Shown here one piece after another: positions 10,251-20,354 of a stretch of 64,000 nt of DNA. The first letter of the stretch is position 1. Each line of letters begins with the position of its first letter. A program made the position numbers and the translations under genes. Source of the DNA: Candidatus Peregrinibacteria bacterium. Lineage in GTDB: Bacteria > Patescibacteriota > Gracilibacteria > UBA1369 > JABINC01. The stretch lies in the NCBI GenBank assembly GCA_018697675.1, contig JABINC010000041.1:1-64000 (forward strand), written 5' to 3'. A model generated the notes under the pieces. The model worked only from the letters and a program-made list of their open reading frames with translations. It did not search any database and was not told the DNA's origin.

Positions 10251-10637
10251 ATGGACATACAAATCAAACTCAAGCCCTGGGGTCGCGAAATATGGTTTGC
10301 ACACACCGATCATTACGCAGGGAAAATTCTTGAAGTAAAAAAAGGTCAACGATTATCTCTACAATATCATGAGAAAAAAGAAGAAACTCAATATTTATAC
10401 AAAGGACAGGTGAAGTTTACTTACGGCACAGACCAAGAGTCCCTGCAAGAAATAATTTTAAATCCTGGTGACAAGTTCGACATCACTCCATATACTATCC
10501 ACCGCGTTGAAGCTATAGAAGATAGTGAGATTTTTGAAGTATCTACTCCAGAACTCACCGATGTAGTAAAACTTGCAGATGATTATGGTAGATCGGGAAA
10601 AGGAAACAACGAAGAATTAGATTCGACATTACACTAA
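10251..10637 (+). CDS. Cupin-domain mannose-6-phosphate isomerase type II-like protein
   Basis: KPWGREIWFAHTDHYAGKILEVKKGQRLSLQYHEKKEETQYLYKG; PGDKFDITPYTIHRVEA; directly follows manC. Confidence 0.85.
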   Translation: MDIQIKLKPWGREIWFAHTDHYAGKILEVKKGQRLSLQYHEKKEETQYLYKGQVKFTYGTDQESLQEIILNPGDKFDITPYTIHRVEAIEDSEIFEVSTPELTDVVKLADDYGRSGKGNNEELDSTLH

Positions 10638-10664
10638 AAAAGTTAAATTTTTAATTACACAACT

Positions 10665-13600
10665 ATGAAAAAGTTACTCTCGACAAGGATAATACCAATT
10701 TTGGTAATGGCCCTTGTTCTTGGATTCATAAATATGTCCCAAGAAAAACAGACAAACCTGCTACCAGGCCTAGATTTAGATCAAAAAGTTCATCTAGGAC
10801 TAGATCTCCAAGGTGGGACTCAACTTGATTATAAAATCGACCTTAGAAAGGTAGATGAAGCAGATCAGGAACCAATAATCAACGGTATAACGGAAATCAT
10901 CAATCGCCGTGTAAATGGTCTTGGAGTATCAGAGCCAAATATCTACACCTCAGTGATCGCAGATGAATACCACATAATTGTGGAACTCGCCGGAATCAAG
11001 GATATCGAAGAAGCCAAACGTACAGTTGGAAAAACAATTCAATTAGAATTCAAAGAGAGCGTCGAAGAGCTAGCAACTGAGAAAAAAGAAGAAATCAGAG
11101 GTATTGCATCTACCGCTTTACAACGAATAAAAAATGGTGAGACTTTCACACTTGTAGGAAATGAAGAAATTCAAGCATACCCAGGAAAAGTTGATTTTTA
11201 TGACAACAATACATTTGTAAGTGAAGAGATCATAGAAAGCGATGAACTTAAAAATACTCTAAAAAATCTTCGAGATGGAGACTTATATAGCGGACTTATC
11301 GACACTATAGACGGATTCCAAGTTACAAACCAAGGGCTCCAAGAAAAAACAGGATTCTATGTAGTTAAACGCCTAGAAGGAAAAACCGAGACAATCGAGA
11401 AAGAATTCAAAGAAGAAGCTGAAGTGAGCCATATTGTAATAGCTCACAAAGAATCTGCAGAGACTGCCTTCTCAATAACTAGAACCAAACCAGAAGCATT
11501 AAAACTTGCTAGAGAAGTGCGAAGTAAAATCGAATCCGGAGAGGATTTCAGTGCCCTTGCAAAAGAGTATTCTGATGAGCCTGCTGCAAAAACGACTGGA
11601 GGGAAATTGATCGAGCCGGTGAGACCAATGGGAGCAGAAAATTCATACTATCATCCAATTTTCACGGCTGCTGCCTTGGATTTAGATACAGGAGAATTAT
11701 CAGAGGTAGTAGAAACTCCGTTTGGATATCACATTATAAAATCAGAAGAAAAAACAGAGGCTCACACCGCAACTGTGCAAGAAACCTCTTATCGCTATCA
11801 AGCACTGTTCTATTCAACTGTTCCTGATGGATGGAAAGAAACAGGACTCACAGGAGAGCACTTCGTGCGAGCAGATGTAGTTGCCGACCAATTCAACAAC
11901 GCAATGGTAGCTATTAAATTCAATGACGAAGGTAGAGATTTATTTGGACAATTAACTGAAAAAAATATCGGAAAACCTGTTGCAATATTTGTAGGTGGAG
12001 ACCTGATCTCCGCTCCAAATGTAAACGAAAAAATTCTCGGTGGACAGGCTCAGATCTCAGGTAATTTCACTTACGAAGAAGCATCTGAACTCGCTCGAGA
12101 CCTAAACACGGGGGCAATTCCTGCTCCAATTGTTCTCTCTGGACAATACTCTATCGGAGCGAGCCTCGGAGCTGATGCGCTCAGCCAGAGCATCAATGCC
12201 GCTTTAATCGGTATAGTACTCTTGGTCATTTACATGGTACTTTACTACCGTTGGATTGGGGTCATGGCGAATTTCGCCCTAGTAGTCTATGCATTACTCT
12301 TAATATTCCTGATCAAAATATCAATCCCAATGGGATGGAGCTTCATAATTGGACTCATAATTTACGGCGTACTGGTGTCCAAAATTCTCAAGAACGAAGA
12401 CTCCGGATGGGAGAAATTAATCTCATTTTTTGTAGCCTCATTTGTTTTCTTCTTCCTGGTGTTCCTGCTAGCATCCCCTGTCGTGTTAACTCTCGCAGGT
12501 ATAGCCGGTGTTATCCTATCTATAGGTATGGCAGTTGATGCAAACGTACTTATTTTTGAACGTATCAAAGAAGAAGTAAATCTAGACAGACCAATGAAAC
12601 ACGCCATCGAAGTAGGGTTCGACAGAGCCTGGAGCTCAATTCGAGATTCAAACTATTCATCTCTCATAACTTGTGCAATCCTATTATATTTCGGAACATC
12701 CATTATCAAGGGTTTCGCTATCAACCTTGCAGCCGGAATTCTCGTCTCAATGTTTACAGCTATCACAATCACAAGAGCCTTCTTAGATTTTCTCGCAGAA
12801 AGTGAAAGAGGAAGAGCTTTCTTAGAATGGGGTCTCAAAAGAAAAAAAGAACCTAAGATATTACCGATTGTAAAACTTTCAAAAGTTTGGTTTAGCTTCT
12901 CGGGAATCCTCATAACAATAAGTATTGTCGCAGTAGCATTATTCGGATTCAATCTCGGAATCGACTTCACAGGAGGAACCATGATGGAAGTTCAATTAGG
13001 CTCTACCGCTACTTCAGAAGATGTCACAGCTGTATTTGGAGAAGTACATAAAGAATTAGTAGAAGACTACCAAATCGCAATTACAAATGCTCCAGTAGAC
13101 GTAGACATGGAAGTTGACGAAGTCCTAGATTTTTCTTCTCCACTCATCCTACCAAGTGGGGAGAATTCATTTATCATACGAACCAAGAACATAACAAATG
13201 AACAACATGATAAATTGATCTCAGCACTCAGAAATAGATTTGGCTCAATAGAAGAACCACGATTTACAGTCGTAGGACCTGTTATCGGAAGCGTCCTCAA
13301 GAAAAAAGCATTCCTAGCCTTGATGTTCGCCGGAGTCATGATTGTCCTCTATATTGCATTTGCATTTAGAAGAGTTCCAAAAGAAGTCTCTCCATGGAGA
13401 TTCGGATTTTGTGCAATCGTGGCCCTCGTGCACGATGTTATAATTACATTAGGTGTGTTCGCATTCTTAGGATATTTCTTGAATGTAGAAATGGATGCCC
13501 TATTTGTAACAGCACTCCTTACTATTATGGGATTCTCTGTTCATGACACGATCGTTGTATTCGACAGAATCAGAGAAAATCTATTTCTTATGAAGAAAAA

Positions 13601-13829
13601 TAATTCCTTCGATAACATCGCAAATGCCGCACTAAATCAAACGATGGCACGAAGTTTGAACACTTCTATATCGACATTATTTACAATTGCAGCCCTATTC
13701 TTATTGGGTGCAGAGAGCGTTAAATTCTTCGTTTTCGCATTACTAATAGGTATTATTGTTGGAACATATTCATCTATCTTTACTGCTAGCCCTGTACTCT
13801 GCGCATGGCGCCGCTGGAAAGAAAAGTAA
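10665..13829 (+). CDS. secDF: SecD-SecF fusion translocase subunit with embedded parvulin-type PPIase domain
   Basis: SecD start HLGLDLQGGTQLDYKID; SecD TM block with GMAVDANVLIFERIKEE; SecF block NLGIDFTGGTMMEVQ...GFSVHDTIVVFDRIREN in one ORF. Parvulin-like insert SHIVIAHK...ALKLAREVRSKIESGEDFSALAKEYSDEPAAKTTGGKL...TPFGYHIIK at ~11421-11755. Confidence 0.95.
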   Translation: MKKLLSTRIIPILVMALVLGFINMSQEKQTNLLPGLDLDQKVHLGLDLQGGTQLDYKIDLRKVDEADQEPIINGITEIINRRVNGLGVSEPNIYTSVIADEYHIIVELAGIKDIEEAKRTVGKTIQLEFKESVEELATEKKEEIRGIASTALQRIKNGETFTLVGNEEIQAYPGKVDFYDNNTFVSEEIIESDELKNTLKNLRDGDLYSGLIDTIDGFQVTNQGLQEKTGFYVVKRLEGKTETIEKEFKEEAEVSHIVIAHKESAETAFSITRTKPEALKLAREVRSKIESGEDFSALAKEYSDEPAAKTTGGKLIEPVRPMGAENSYYHPIFTAAALDLDTGELSEVVETPFGYHIIKSEEKTEAHTATVQETSYRYQALFYSTVPDGWKETGLTGEHFVRADVVADQFNNAMVAIKFNDEGRDLFGQLTEKNIGKPVAIFVGGDLISAPNVNEKILGGQAQISGNFTYEEASELARDLNTGAIPAPIVLSGQYSIGASLGADALSQSINAALIGIVLLVIYMVLYYRWIGVMANFALVVYALLLIFLIKISIPMGWSFIIGLIIYGVLVSKILKNEDSGWEKLISFFVASFVFFFLVFLLASPVVLTLAGIAGVILSIGMAVDANVLIFERIKEEVNLDRPMKHAIEVGFDRAWSSIRDSNYSSLITCAILLYFGTSIIKGFAINLAAGILVSMFTAITITRAFLDFLAESERGRAFLEWGLKRKKEPKILPIVKLSKVWFSFSGILITISIVAVALFGFNLGIDFTGGTMMEVQLGSTATSEDVTAVFGEVHKELVEDYQIAITNAPVDVDMEVDEVLDFSSPLILPSGENSFIIRTKNITNEQHDKLISALRNRFGSIEEPRFTVVGPVIGSVLKKKAFLALMFAGVMIVLYIAFAFRRVPKEVSPWRFGFCAIVALVHDVIITLGVFAFLGYFLNVEMDALFVTALLTIMGFSVHDTIVVFDRIRENLFLMKKNNSFDNIANAALNQTMARSLNTSISTLFTIAALFLLGAESVKFFVFALLIGIIVGTYSSIFTASPVLCAWRRWKEK

Positions 13830-13847
13830 GAAACTTCACAAAAAAGC

Positions 13848-13876
13848 TTGACGAAAAGGTGTGATTGTATTAGAAT
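13848..13876 (+). promoter_or_regulatory. Sigma70-like promoter upstream of SLH surface-protein gene
   Basis: TTGACG-N17-TAGAAT. Confidence 0.65.
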
Positions 13877-13895
13877 CACGCCTTATTTTGTTTTT
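13856..13895 (+). terminator. Intrinsic terminator after secDF, overlapping the downstream promoter
   Basis: Stem AAGGTGTGATT / AATCACGCCTT (11 bp, one G-U), 7-nt loop, then ATTTTGTTTTT. Confidence 0.65.
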
Positions 13896-13933
13896 AACAA
13901 TTTTCAACTAATTATCTTCTTAAATATAAACCT

Positions 13934-16870
13934 ATGAAGAACCTAGTAAAAGCTATGGTACAAAACCTTCTCCGAGTTGGTCTTGGTGCCATCGTGCTTG
14001 CTCTACTAGCAAGTACAGCCTTCGCCGCAACAGTTCACGTGAACTCAAGCGACGGATCGATCTACGACGTAGATCACACATACACATTTGGAGATCCTGA
14101 TGCTTCAAATACAGAAATCACTCTCAGGGAAGCTCTTAAAATCATCAATGGAGACATTCTATTCGGAGACGATGTTGATGAATATAACCCAGGGCTAAAT
14201 CCATTTGAATGTGACCTTATCGAAGAAGCTTCATACAACAGCGGAGTATGTAGCATCAACCTAGACGCAGAAACTGGTGAACCAGTTACAACAGTCGGGC
14301 AAGGAAATGATACAATCATTTTTGATTTCGATGAATACACAACTATCACACCAGTTAATTTCCTAGATCCGATCAATACAAATGATCTAAATATCCTAGG
14401 AGGAGGACTCGTTGCACTAGACGGTAGCTCAATCTCAGAATTCAACGATGCATATGGACTTATGTTCGAAGGCGTTACAGGTGGACACGTAAGAGGTATA
14501 GTTTTTCAAAACTTCAATGGAGAGAACAACGCAGGTCTAGTAATTGAAGACTCACGAGAAATCGAAGTTGGTTCTTTTTATGAAACAGATCCTGAGGATC
14601 AAAGTCGCAGAAATTACTTTTGGGACAATACATATGGTATCTACCTGAATGGAGCTGTAGAAAATACATTCATAAATAACTTCATTGGGAATAACGGAGA
14701 AAGCGTTGATGGAAACATCACCGGAATCGCTCTAAATCAATCAAGCAACAACCAAATTGGTATATCCGAAGTTGCAAACGTACTTGGAGGAAACAAAACA
14801 GATATCCTACTAATGAACAATTCCAATGAAAACACTGTCCAAAACAACTGGATAAATACAGTTCCTGATTTTTCTAACGAAGCGTTCATTACAAATAACT
14901 ACGGAATAGTAGTTAATGCATCTTCAGACAATTCAATAGTCTGGAACCGCTTTGCAGGACACGCTGAAGCTGCTATCTCAATACAAGAAGCAAGCTCAAT
15001 AGGAAATTTCTTTCGAACTAATATTATCGTAAATTTAGGATTAGATGGCCGAGGTATCAAACTTCTTAACGGAGCGAACAATGGGCTACTAACTCCAACA
15101 ATAACTTACGCTAACAACAATACTGTTATAGGTTCCGTTGATCCCGACTTCACAAAAGGAAGCGTGCAAGTATTCGTAGCTTCAAGCGAAGAAGAAGCTG
15201 CTGCATACATTGGAACTGCCGATGTACTAGAAGACGGATCATTCGAACTATCTGATACAGAACTTAATCCACTACTTCAATACGTAACAATCGTTCATTC
15301 ATACCCTAATGGATCTAGTTCAGAACTAGGTTCACTAATTAATGACACAGACCTAGATGGACTTACTGACGCAAATGAAGACGTACTTGGAACTGATCCA
15401 TTAGATCCAGACACAGATGATGATGGTCTTCTAGATGGTGAGGAAGATGCGAACGGTGATGGAGTAATTGACCTAGACGCTGGAGAATCAGACCCACTAG
15501 ATGGATGTGACCCACTTGGAGAAGAATCTCCATCATGTGGTGATACTCCAACTGAAGATGATGCTGACGAAGATGGAGTCCTCGATGACGTAGATAACTG
15601 TCCAGCAGATTACAACCCATTACAAGAAGATGCTGACGAAGATGGAGTTGGAGATGTTTGTGACGAAGACCCAACTGATTCTGATATAGATGAGGATGGG
15701 ATTTTAGACGGTGATGACAACTGTCCAAATGTTTACAATCCTCCTGCAGTTGAAGGAGACCCACAACTAGACACTGACGGAGACGGAATCGGAGACGCTT
15801 GTGACCCAGGCGTAGACACTGATGACACGGACGAGGATGGAATCAACGATTACGATGAAGAAAATATTTACGAAACTGACCCACTAAATCCAGACTCTGA
15901 TGAGGACGGACTACTAGACGGTGAAGAAGTTTACACTTACTTCACAGATCCTAACGATTCAGATAGTGATTCAGACACTTTCCTTGACGGAGCCGAAGTA
16001 GAAGCTGGATCAGACCCAAATAACTCATGTGACCCTACTGAATGTCTAACAATGCTAGACGTAGACGGTGACGGAGTTCCAGAAAACCAAGGATTTGGAG
16101 ATATTATCGATAACTGTCCTACAGTTGCAAATCCTGACCAAATAGATGGCGACCACGACGGACGTGGAGATGCTTGTGACCCACCAGCTCACGCAACACA
16201 GAAAAGCGCAGGTGGAGGTGGAGGATTTTCACTACCACCAAGTAATGGGTACATTCCATTATCTGCACAAGCAAGCCTAGCCAAAAAAGCAGAACAAGCA
16301 GCACGCGAAGAGGCTGTTCAAGTAGAAAAAGAACAAGCAGTAGCTGCATGTCGACTAATCGATATCTACGGACACTGGTCACATGATTACGTACAAGACT
16401 TATGTGAACGTGGGATTGTAAAAGGATACGGAAAGACAAAAGTATTCGGACCAGACAGAGCAGTAAACAGAGCTGAGTTCACAAAGATGCTTGTAGAAGC
16501 TATGGAACTTGACCTGCTAGGAGCTTACAGAAACCCATTTACAGACGTACCAGCAAACGAATGGTACGGAGATTACATTTACACTGCTAAAGAATATGGA
16601 ATCGTAGGTGGTTATACAGATGGAACATTCCGACCAGGAGCTACAGTATCACGTGCAGAAGCCGTAAAAATGGTACTAGCAGCTATGGGAGAGCGTCCAA
16701 GCTTTGCAGACAGCACATTTACAGACATTTCAGACCACTGGGCTGCAGGATGGATAACTCGTGCTAGATCTATGAATCTTGTAACAGGTTACACTTTAGA
16801 CACGTTCGCTCCAGATGCTTCACTACTTCGTGGAGAAGCAGCTAAACTAATCCTAATGGGAGCTGAATAA
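13934..16870 (+). CDS. Secreted surface protein: signal peptide, beta-helix-like region, thrombospondin type-3-like Ca-binding repeats, C-terminal SLH domains
   Basis: Signal peptide LGAIVLALLASTAFAA; NNxI/GI repeats resembling parallel beta-helix; D-rich DTDGDGIGDACD / DEDGVLDDVDNCPADYNPLQEDADEDGVGDVCD repeats (~15344-16180); SLH motifs ...DVPANEWYGDYIYTAKEYGIVGGYTDGTFRPGATVSRAEAVKM. Confidence 0.93.
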   Translation: MKNLVKAMVQNLLRVGLGAIVLALLASTAFAATVHVNSSDGSIYDVDHTYTFGDPDASNTEITLREALKIINGDILFGDDVDEYNPGLNPFECDLIEEASYNSGVCSINLDAETGEPVTTVGQGNDTIIFDFDEYTTITPVNFLDPINTNDLNILGGGLVALDGSSISEFNDAYGLMFEGVTGGHVRGIVFQNFNGENNAGLVIEDSREIEVGSFYETDPEDQSRRNYFWDNTYGIYLNGAVENTFINNFIGNNGESVDGNITGIALNQSSNNQIGISEVANVLGGNKTDILLMNNSNENTVQNNWINTVPDFSNEAFITNNYGIVVNASSDNSIVWNRFAGHAEAAISIQEASSIGNFFRTNIIVNLGLDGRGIKLLNGANNGLLTPTITYANNNTVIGSVDPDFTKGSVQVFVASSEEEAAAYIGTADVLEDGSFELSDTELNPLLQYVTIVHSYPNGSSSELGSLINDTDLDGLTDANEDVLGTDPLDPDTDDDGLLDGEEDANGDGVIDLDAGESDPLDGCDPLGEESPSCGDTPTEDDADEDGVLDDVDNCPADYNPLQEDADEDGVGDVCDEDPTDSDIDEDGILDGDDNCPNVYNPPAVEGDPQLDTDGDGIGDACDPGVDTDDTDEDGINDYDEENIYETDPLNPDSDEDGLLDGEEVYTYFTDPNDSDSDSDTFLDGAEVEAGSDPNNSCDPTECLTMLDVDGDGVPENQGFGDIIDNCPTVANPDQIDGDHDGRGDACDPPAHATQKSAGGGGGFSLPPSNGYIPLSAQASLAKKAEQAAREEAVQVEKEQAVAACRLIDIYGHWSHDYVQDLCERGIVKGYGKTKVFGPDRAVNRAEFTKMLVEAMELDLLGAYRNPFTDVPANEWYGDYIYTAKEYGIVGGYTDGTFRPGATVSRAEAVKMVLAAMGERPSFADSTFTDISDHWAAGWITRARSMNLVTGYTLDTFAPDASLLRGEAAKLILMGAE

Positions 16871-16920
16871 GTCACAAAATGACAATAGAAACCTAATATT
16901 TAGGTTCAAAAAACATTTCA

Positions 16921-16960
16921 AAGAGAGTATCCTCCTTACCGGACAGGTGCTCTCTTTTTT
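16921..16960 (+). terminator. Probable intrinsic terminator between SLH gene and priA
   Basis: AGAGAG...CTCTCT stem arms followed by TTTTTT; a smaller palindrome AACCTAA-tat-TTAGGTT lies at 16890-16906. Confidence 0.55.
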
Positions 16961-16983
16961 GTCTCAAAGTTACCCCCTTTCAA

Positions 16984-19161
16984 ATGTATATCGAAGTAAT
17001 TCCCAGCCAGGCCTGCAACATAGACACCCTAACCTACTCGATCCCAGAAAAATTCCAAGATCAAGTAAAAGTAGGTTCTATTGTCAAAGTTCCTTTTCGA
17101 AAAGGATTTATGCATGGACTTGCCATAAACCTCACAGACAAAAAACCTGAATTTAGGACGCGACCTATCTGGGATCTTTTAGAATTAGAAATATCGAAAG
17201 AAACTGTCTCACTTATAAAATGGATTAGCGAATACTACTTCTGTTCACTAAATGCGGCAGCCAAATTATTTCTTCCGACAAGAATCTGGGATCACAAAAT
17301 ACAATTACCAAAGGAAGTATACTACCGCCTAATTAACAAAAACCTCGAAGAAATAAGACCTCTTTTAACTCGTTCAAAAAAACAACTAGCCCTAGCAGAA
17401 CTATTAGAAATAAAAGATCAAAAAGAGGGATCAATAATAGACAAAGGATTCTCAAGACAAATAATAAAATCTTTGCTTGAAAAAGAATTAATAGAACGCA
17501 TTGAGGAATCACATCTAAACACAGCCACTGCGCACAAAAAAGAGCATGACGAAATCTCACTACATCACAGAAAATGCAGCTTCACAGCCCCTCAAAAAAA
17601 ATCATTCACAAACATACAAGATTCAAAAAAACTTCTCCACCTACTCCACGGAGTAACCGGTTCAGGTAAGACAGAAATTTATCTTCATTTGATCCATGAA
17701 CAACTCGAAAAAGGCAAACAATCTCTACTCCTTTTACCGGAGATTTCACTAACACCACAAATCAGCGATTATTTCAAAAAAGTATTCGGAGAGAACATAG
17801 TGTCAGTCCTCCACAGCGGCCAAACCATAACAGAACGGACAGGAAGCTGGCTCAAGATCTACTCAGGAGAAGCCAAGATAATAATAGGCGCGCGCAGCGC
17901 GCTATTCGCTCCATTCAAAGAACTCGGACTCATGGTCCTGGATGAAGCACATGACCCAAGTTTCAAGCAGGATTCAACTCCACGCTATAACACAAAGCGA
18001 GTAGCCGCAGAACTAGCTCAACTTCACAAGATCAAAGTAGTCTACGGATCAGCTACACCAAATATTGAGACATATCACGCAGCTAAAAAAGGCTCAAAAA
18101 TCGAACTCAACCACATAGACGAAAAAATCGCCAAAAGCTCAAAAAGAGATATTTACATAGTTGACCTAAGGCAAGAATGGAAAGCCAAAAACTTTTCAAT
18201 TTTCTCAGACCTACTTCACGAAAAAATCGAAGAAAAACTCGCAAAGAATGAACAGATACTCTTATTCGTAAACCGCAGAGGAACTGCAAGTGCCATGATT
18301 TGTCGAGATTGCGGATACAAAGAAACTTGCTCCACCTGCAATATCCCATTCACATATCATAAAAAGAGATCCAACTATCAAAGTATACACCTCCAATGCC
18401 ACCACTGCGGAAAAGAAAAAGCCCCAGCAACCACTTGCCCAAACTGTGCAAGCCTCTCTTTTAAATTCACAGGAGTCGGCACAGAAAAAGTCGAAGAAGT
18501 CCTACACGAAGAATTCCCAGGAGCTCGCACCCTCCGCGCAGACCATGACACAACTCTCAAGAGAGGTTCTATAAAAGAAATCTACAACTCATTCAAATCA
18601 CACAAAGCAGATATCTTGATCGGAACCCAAATGATCGCCAAAGGTTGGGACATCCCAAACGTAACTCTCGTTGGAGTAGTACTTGCCGACATAGGCCTCA
18701 ACATCCCAGATTTCCGCTCAAGCGAAAGAATTTTTCAACTCCTAACACAGGTCGCCGGAAGAACCGCCAGGGGCCACAAACACGGAGAAGTTATAATCCA
18801 AACATACAACCCAGACAACCACACAATCAGGGCAGCAGCAGCCGACAACTATCATGAATTCTACGATCACGAGATCAAAGAGCGTCACAAATTCAACTTC
18901 CCACCTTTCTCTCGCATCCTCCGCTTAATTATCACAGACAAAGCCGAAAATATTTGCATCAGAAAAATCGAATCCCTAAAAGAGCGCCTAAAAGATATAA
19001 AAACCAGCCAGCCTCTAACAATCTACGCTACGCCGGATTTTATCCCATTCAAAAATGACCTCTACCACTACTCTATCTTCATCCAAGGCTCTAACCCCGA
19101 CTCAGCCCTATCCGCCCTCACAAAAGAAGAACTAAAAGAAATTAAAATTGATCGGGTTTAG
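16984..19161 (+). CDS. priA: Primosomal protein N' (replication restart helicase PriA)
   Basis: LLHGVTGSGKTEIYLHLI, LLLPEISLTPQ, VLDEAHDPSFKQDSTPRYNTKRVA, Zn-binding CRDCGYKETCSTC...CHHCG, GTQMIAKGWDIPNVTLVGVVLAD. Confidence 0.96.
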   Translation: MYIEVIPSQACNIDTLTYSIPEKFQDQVKVGSIVKVPFRKGFMHGLAINLTDKKPEFRTRPIWDLLELEISKETVSLIKWISEYYFCSLNAAAKLFLPTRIWDHKIQLPKEVYYRLINKNLEEIRPLLTRSKKQLALAELLEIKDQKEGSIIDKGFSRQIIKSLLEKELIERIEESHLNTATAHKKEHDEISLHHRKCSFTAPQKKSFTNIQDSKKLLHLLHGVTGSGKTEIYLHLIHEQLEKGKQSLLLLPEISLTPQISDYFKKVFGENIVSVLHSGQTITERTGSWLKIYSGEAKIIIGARSALFAPFKELGLMVLDEAHDPSFKQDSTPRYNTKRVAAELAQLHKIKVVYGSATPNIETYHAAKKGSKIELNHIDEKIAKSSKRDIYIVDLRQEWKAKNFSIFSDLLHEKIEEKLAKNEQILLFVNRRGTASAMICRDCGYKETCSTCNIPFTYHKKRSNYQSIHLQCHHCGKEKAPATTCPNCASLSFKFTGVGTEKVEEVLHEEFPGARTLRADHDTTLKRGSIKEIYNSFKSHKADILIGTQMIAKGWDIPNVTLVGVVLADIGLNIPDFRSSERIFQLLTQVAGRTARGHKHGEVIIQTYNPDNHTIRAAAADNYHEFYDHEIKERHKFNFPPFSRILRLIITDKAENICIRKIESLKERLKDIKTSQPLTIYATPDFIPFKNDLYHYSIFIQGSNPDSALSALTKEELKEIKIDRV

Positions 19162-19164
19162 AAT

Positions 19165-20286
19165 ATGAACAATATACTAAAAATAAATAAAGACTCCGAC
19201 CTGACACACATACTAAATATTTTGAAACAAGGATACTGTCTTTGGATAGGATCAGGAGTGACCAAACAACTAGATAATAAGTCTCTTTCTTGGAAAGAAT
19301 TAACTGAAAAGCTAGAAAAAGAGATTGTATTAATGGAGAAAGAAAGGGGTTCATACCCTCTAAGATTGCAAAAAGTATTAAAAGAAATAGGAAATGAAAG
19401 ATTCAATCAATTACTTAGAAAAAATATAATATGCAAATTATCTACAAATATTTTACAATTCCTTGAAGACAAAACGAAAGAAGAAGTACTAAGGAAATTT
19501 TCGCAAATTGCAAAACTTGGGACCTTAGCAAATCCAATAGTAAATTTTAATATAGAAACCATAACCTCAAGGGTGATCGCGGGAGCTGCTCATTCATTCT
19601 CAATAAAATCTTTCAATATAGCAGTAGAAGAAGGAAACAGAAAACTATATGGGTCATCAGGAGATCACATAAAAAATATATTTCAAAGATATGTCTACCA
19701 CCCACATGGAGCCCTATGCTCAGGTTCATGTGTACTAACCCAAGAACAATATAAAACTCAAAAAGACACCTTAGCATATACGCTTGCAACACATATGGCC
19801 TTTCAATCCACATTGATCATAGTAGGAATGAGCTTGGAAGACAAATATCTAAGAAAACAAATTATAAAATTCAAAAATCAAATAAAAAACATCTACTTCT
19901 TCAGCAAAAGAAAACCATCGAAAGAAATTTTGAAATGGATAGAAAAAAATAATATTCACAATATACAGCTAGATTCATGGGAGATCTTTTGGGAAAACAT
20001 AGTTGAAAAACTGCCAGAACCGAATAAAAAAAATCTGATTTACAATATATTATCCATCATAAATGAATGCCTTGCTAACCAAAACATGTCAGGTTCATAT
20101 TCTAGCTTTATAGAATTAGCAAAATCAGGCAAGCATCCATTCCCAGAAGAACACATAAAAGCACTTATAGAATCAATGCACAGATGCGGTGAAACAATAG
20201 ACAATACCGAACCAAATAAATTTGATAAAACGAGTTATTATAAAAAATTATTCAAGAAATTAGAAATAAAGGAAGAATGTTATTAG
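19165..20286 (+). CDS. SIR2-like domain protein (SIR2_2-type, possible defence/NADase-like)
   Basis: GYCLWIGSGVTKQLDNKSLSWKELTEKL; VYHPHGALCSGSCVLTQEQY; STLIIVGMSLEDKYLRKQI - the nucleotide-binding, HG and GxSxxD motifs of SIR2-like proteins. Confidence 0.75.
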   Translation: MNNILKINKDSDLTHILNILKQGYCLWIGSGVTKQLDNKSLSWKELTEKLEKEIVLMEKERGSYPLRLQKVLKEIGNERFNQLLRKNIICKLSTNILQFLEDKTKEEVLRKFSQIAKLGTLANPIVNFNIETITSRVIAGAAHSFSIKSFNIAVEEGNRKLYGSSGDHIKNIFQRYVYHPHGALCSGSCVLTQEQYKTQKDTLAYTLATHMAFQSTLIIVGMSLEDKYLRKQIIKFKNQIKNIYFFSKRKPSKEILKWIEKNNIHNIQLDSWEIFWENIVEKLPEPNKKNLIYNILSIINECLANQNMSGSYSSFIELAKSGKHPFPEEHIKALIESMHRCGETIDNTEPNKFDKTSYYKKLFKKLEIKEECY

Positions 20287-20299
20287 ATCTCAACTCAAT

Positions 20300-20328
20300 T
20301 TGCACCCCTTCCCTGTTTGAAGTACAAT
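20300..20328 (+). promoter_or_regulatory. Sigma70-like promoter upstream of trpS
   Basis: TTGCAC-N17-TACAAT, 26 nt before the trpS ATG. Confidence 0.55.
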
Positions 20329-20354
20329 TCAGGGCGAATTTAAAATAAAAAATT

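Noticed and set aside
15363-15764. Minus-strand His/Leu-rich ORF of 133 aa
   Set aside because: Antisense of the Asp-rich TSP3 repeat region; the His/Leu composition is the reverse complement of GAT/GAC-rich codons.
16947-17150. + ORF of 67 aa overlapping the start of priA
   Set aside because: Off-frame overlap with the well-supported priA N-terminus.
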